Assembly: GCA_045534575.1 (NCBI GenBank)
Contig: JAZSJZ010000011.1
Coordinates: 1 to 30,373 of the forward strand
Direction of reading: 5' to 3'
Origin: UBA4636 sp045534575
GTDB taxonomy: Bacteria > Bacillota > Clostridia > Christensenellales > Borkfalkiaceae
Length of the DNA: 30,373 bases
A program made the position numbers and the translations under genes. Under the pieces are notes generated by a model. It was not told the DNA's origin and searched no databases. It worked only from the letters and a program-made list of their open reading frames with translations. Positions 30,209-30,373 of the stretch are shown piece by piece; positions within the stretch are counted from its first letter, which is position 1; each line of letters starts with the position of its first letter.

Positions 30209-30373
30209 ATGAAATTTGCCCTTTCGGGCAAGTGAAATATTTCTTGAAATACGCTAAATGAGCGTATGAAATATTCGCAAAAGCGAATATGAAATTTAAA
30301 ACTTTACTCGCTCACGCTCGCATTTTCCTCAATCACGGCAAAGCCGTGCATGCAATCCGCAACTTGTTGCGGT
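30209..30373. repeat. Array of short perfect hairpins separated by TGAAAT
   Basis: No gene is seen after 30173. Successive inverted repeats are TTGCCC/GGGCAA (30216-30231), ATTTC/GAAAT (30239-30250), ATACGCT/AGCGTAT (30249-30267), ATATTCGC/GCGAATAT (30271-30290), CACGGC/GCCGTG (30334-30348) and CCGCAAC/GTTGCGG (30357-30372). TGAAAT stands between the first four, at 30210, 30233, 30245, 30267 and 30290. The array runs to the window edge and probably beyond. The arms differ in sequence but share size and spacing, like a mosaic intergenic repeat. Confidence 0.75.

Noticed and set aside
30209..30373. Riboswitch or tRNA cluster at the right edge
   Set aside because: The stems are small and separate with no conserved junction, and none has tRNA features.

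Overview
The window looks like chromosomal DNA of a low-GC Bacillota, most likely an uncultured anaerobic Clostridia-type bacterium. The reasons are: a trimeric-type [FeFe] hydrogenase operon; the Firmicutes gene order comM-dprA-topA-trmFO-hslV-hslU; a DUF421 (YetF)/DUF4363 pair; uvrB-uvrA; AGGAGG-type ribosome binding sites; and sigma-A-like promoters. There is no phage, plasmid or transposase gene, and no CRISPR array.

Layout. 1-414: no gene; two tandem ~193-bp units rich in TTCACT/AGTGAA, plus two terminator-like hairpins. 415-6896 (minus): a probable four-gene operon read from a strong promoter at 6941-6970. It encodes a fused YwaF-like membrane protein/ABC ATPase, an ABC-2-like permease, a small membrane-anchored protein with a possible Ig-like fold, and a large surface lipoprotein with a repetitive Ser/Asp/Glu stalk. 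6897-7200: a promoter, a cluster of TTTTCAC/GTGAAAA inverted repeats, and the hydrogenase terminator. 7201-11586 (minus): hydrogenase operon hydC (NuoE-like), an unrecognised 100-aa gene, hydB (NuoF-like) and hydA (catalytic). Together these should couple H2 metabolism to NAD(H) and ferredoxin. 11841-21297 (minus): one long housekeeping operon, comM, dprA, topA, trmFO, hslV, hslU, hisS. The genes are tightly packed or overlapping, with a good promoter before comM and a terminator after hisS. 21479-22536 (plus): yetF-like DUF421 and DUF4363 genes, ended by a bidirectional terminator shared with uvrA. 22636-27415 (minus): uvrB-uvrA for nucleotide excision repair, with uvrB apparently leaderless. 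27480-28845 (minus): a Glu-rich membrane protein and two tandem paralogous proteins combining a winged-helix-like domain with a C-terminal membrane helix. A perfect palindrome precedes the paralogs. 28977-29059 (plus): tRNA-Leu(GAG) with its own promoter and terminator. 29241-30173 (plus): a cysteine-synthase-family enzyme. 30206-30373: a run of small perfect hairpins separated by TGAAAT, continuing past the window edge.

Much of the window is conserved housekeeping. The best candidates for undescribed biology are: the fused transporter and its surface-protein operon; the unexplained small gene in the hydrogenase operon; the tandem membrane-tethered winged-helix paralogs with their palindrome; and the two intergenic repeat regions. 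Several start codons were moved from the longest open frame to the codon supported by a Shine-Dalgarno sequence and family alignment (trmFO, topA, comM, hydB, the 100-aa gene, uvrB, the second winged-helix gene, yetF). All family assignments come from reading motifs; no database search was run.
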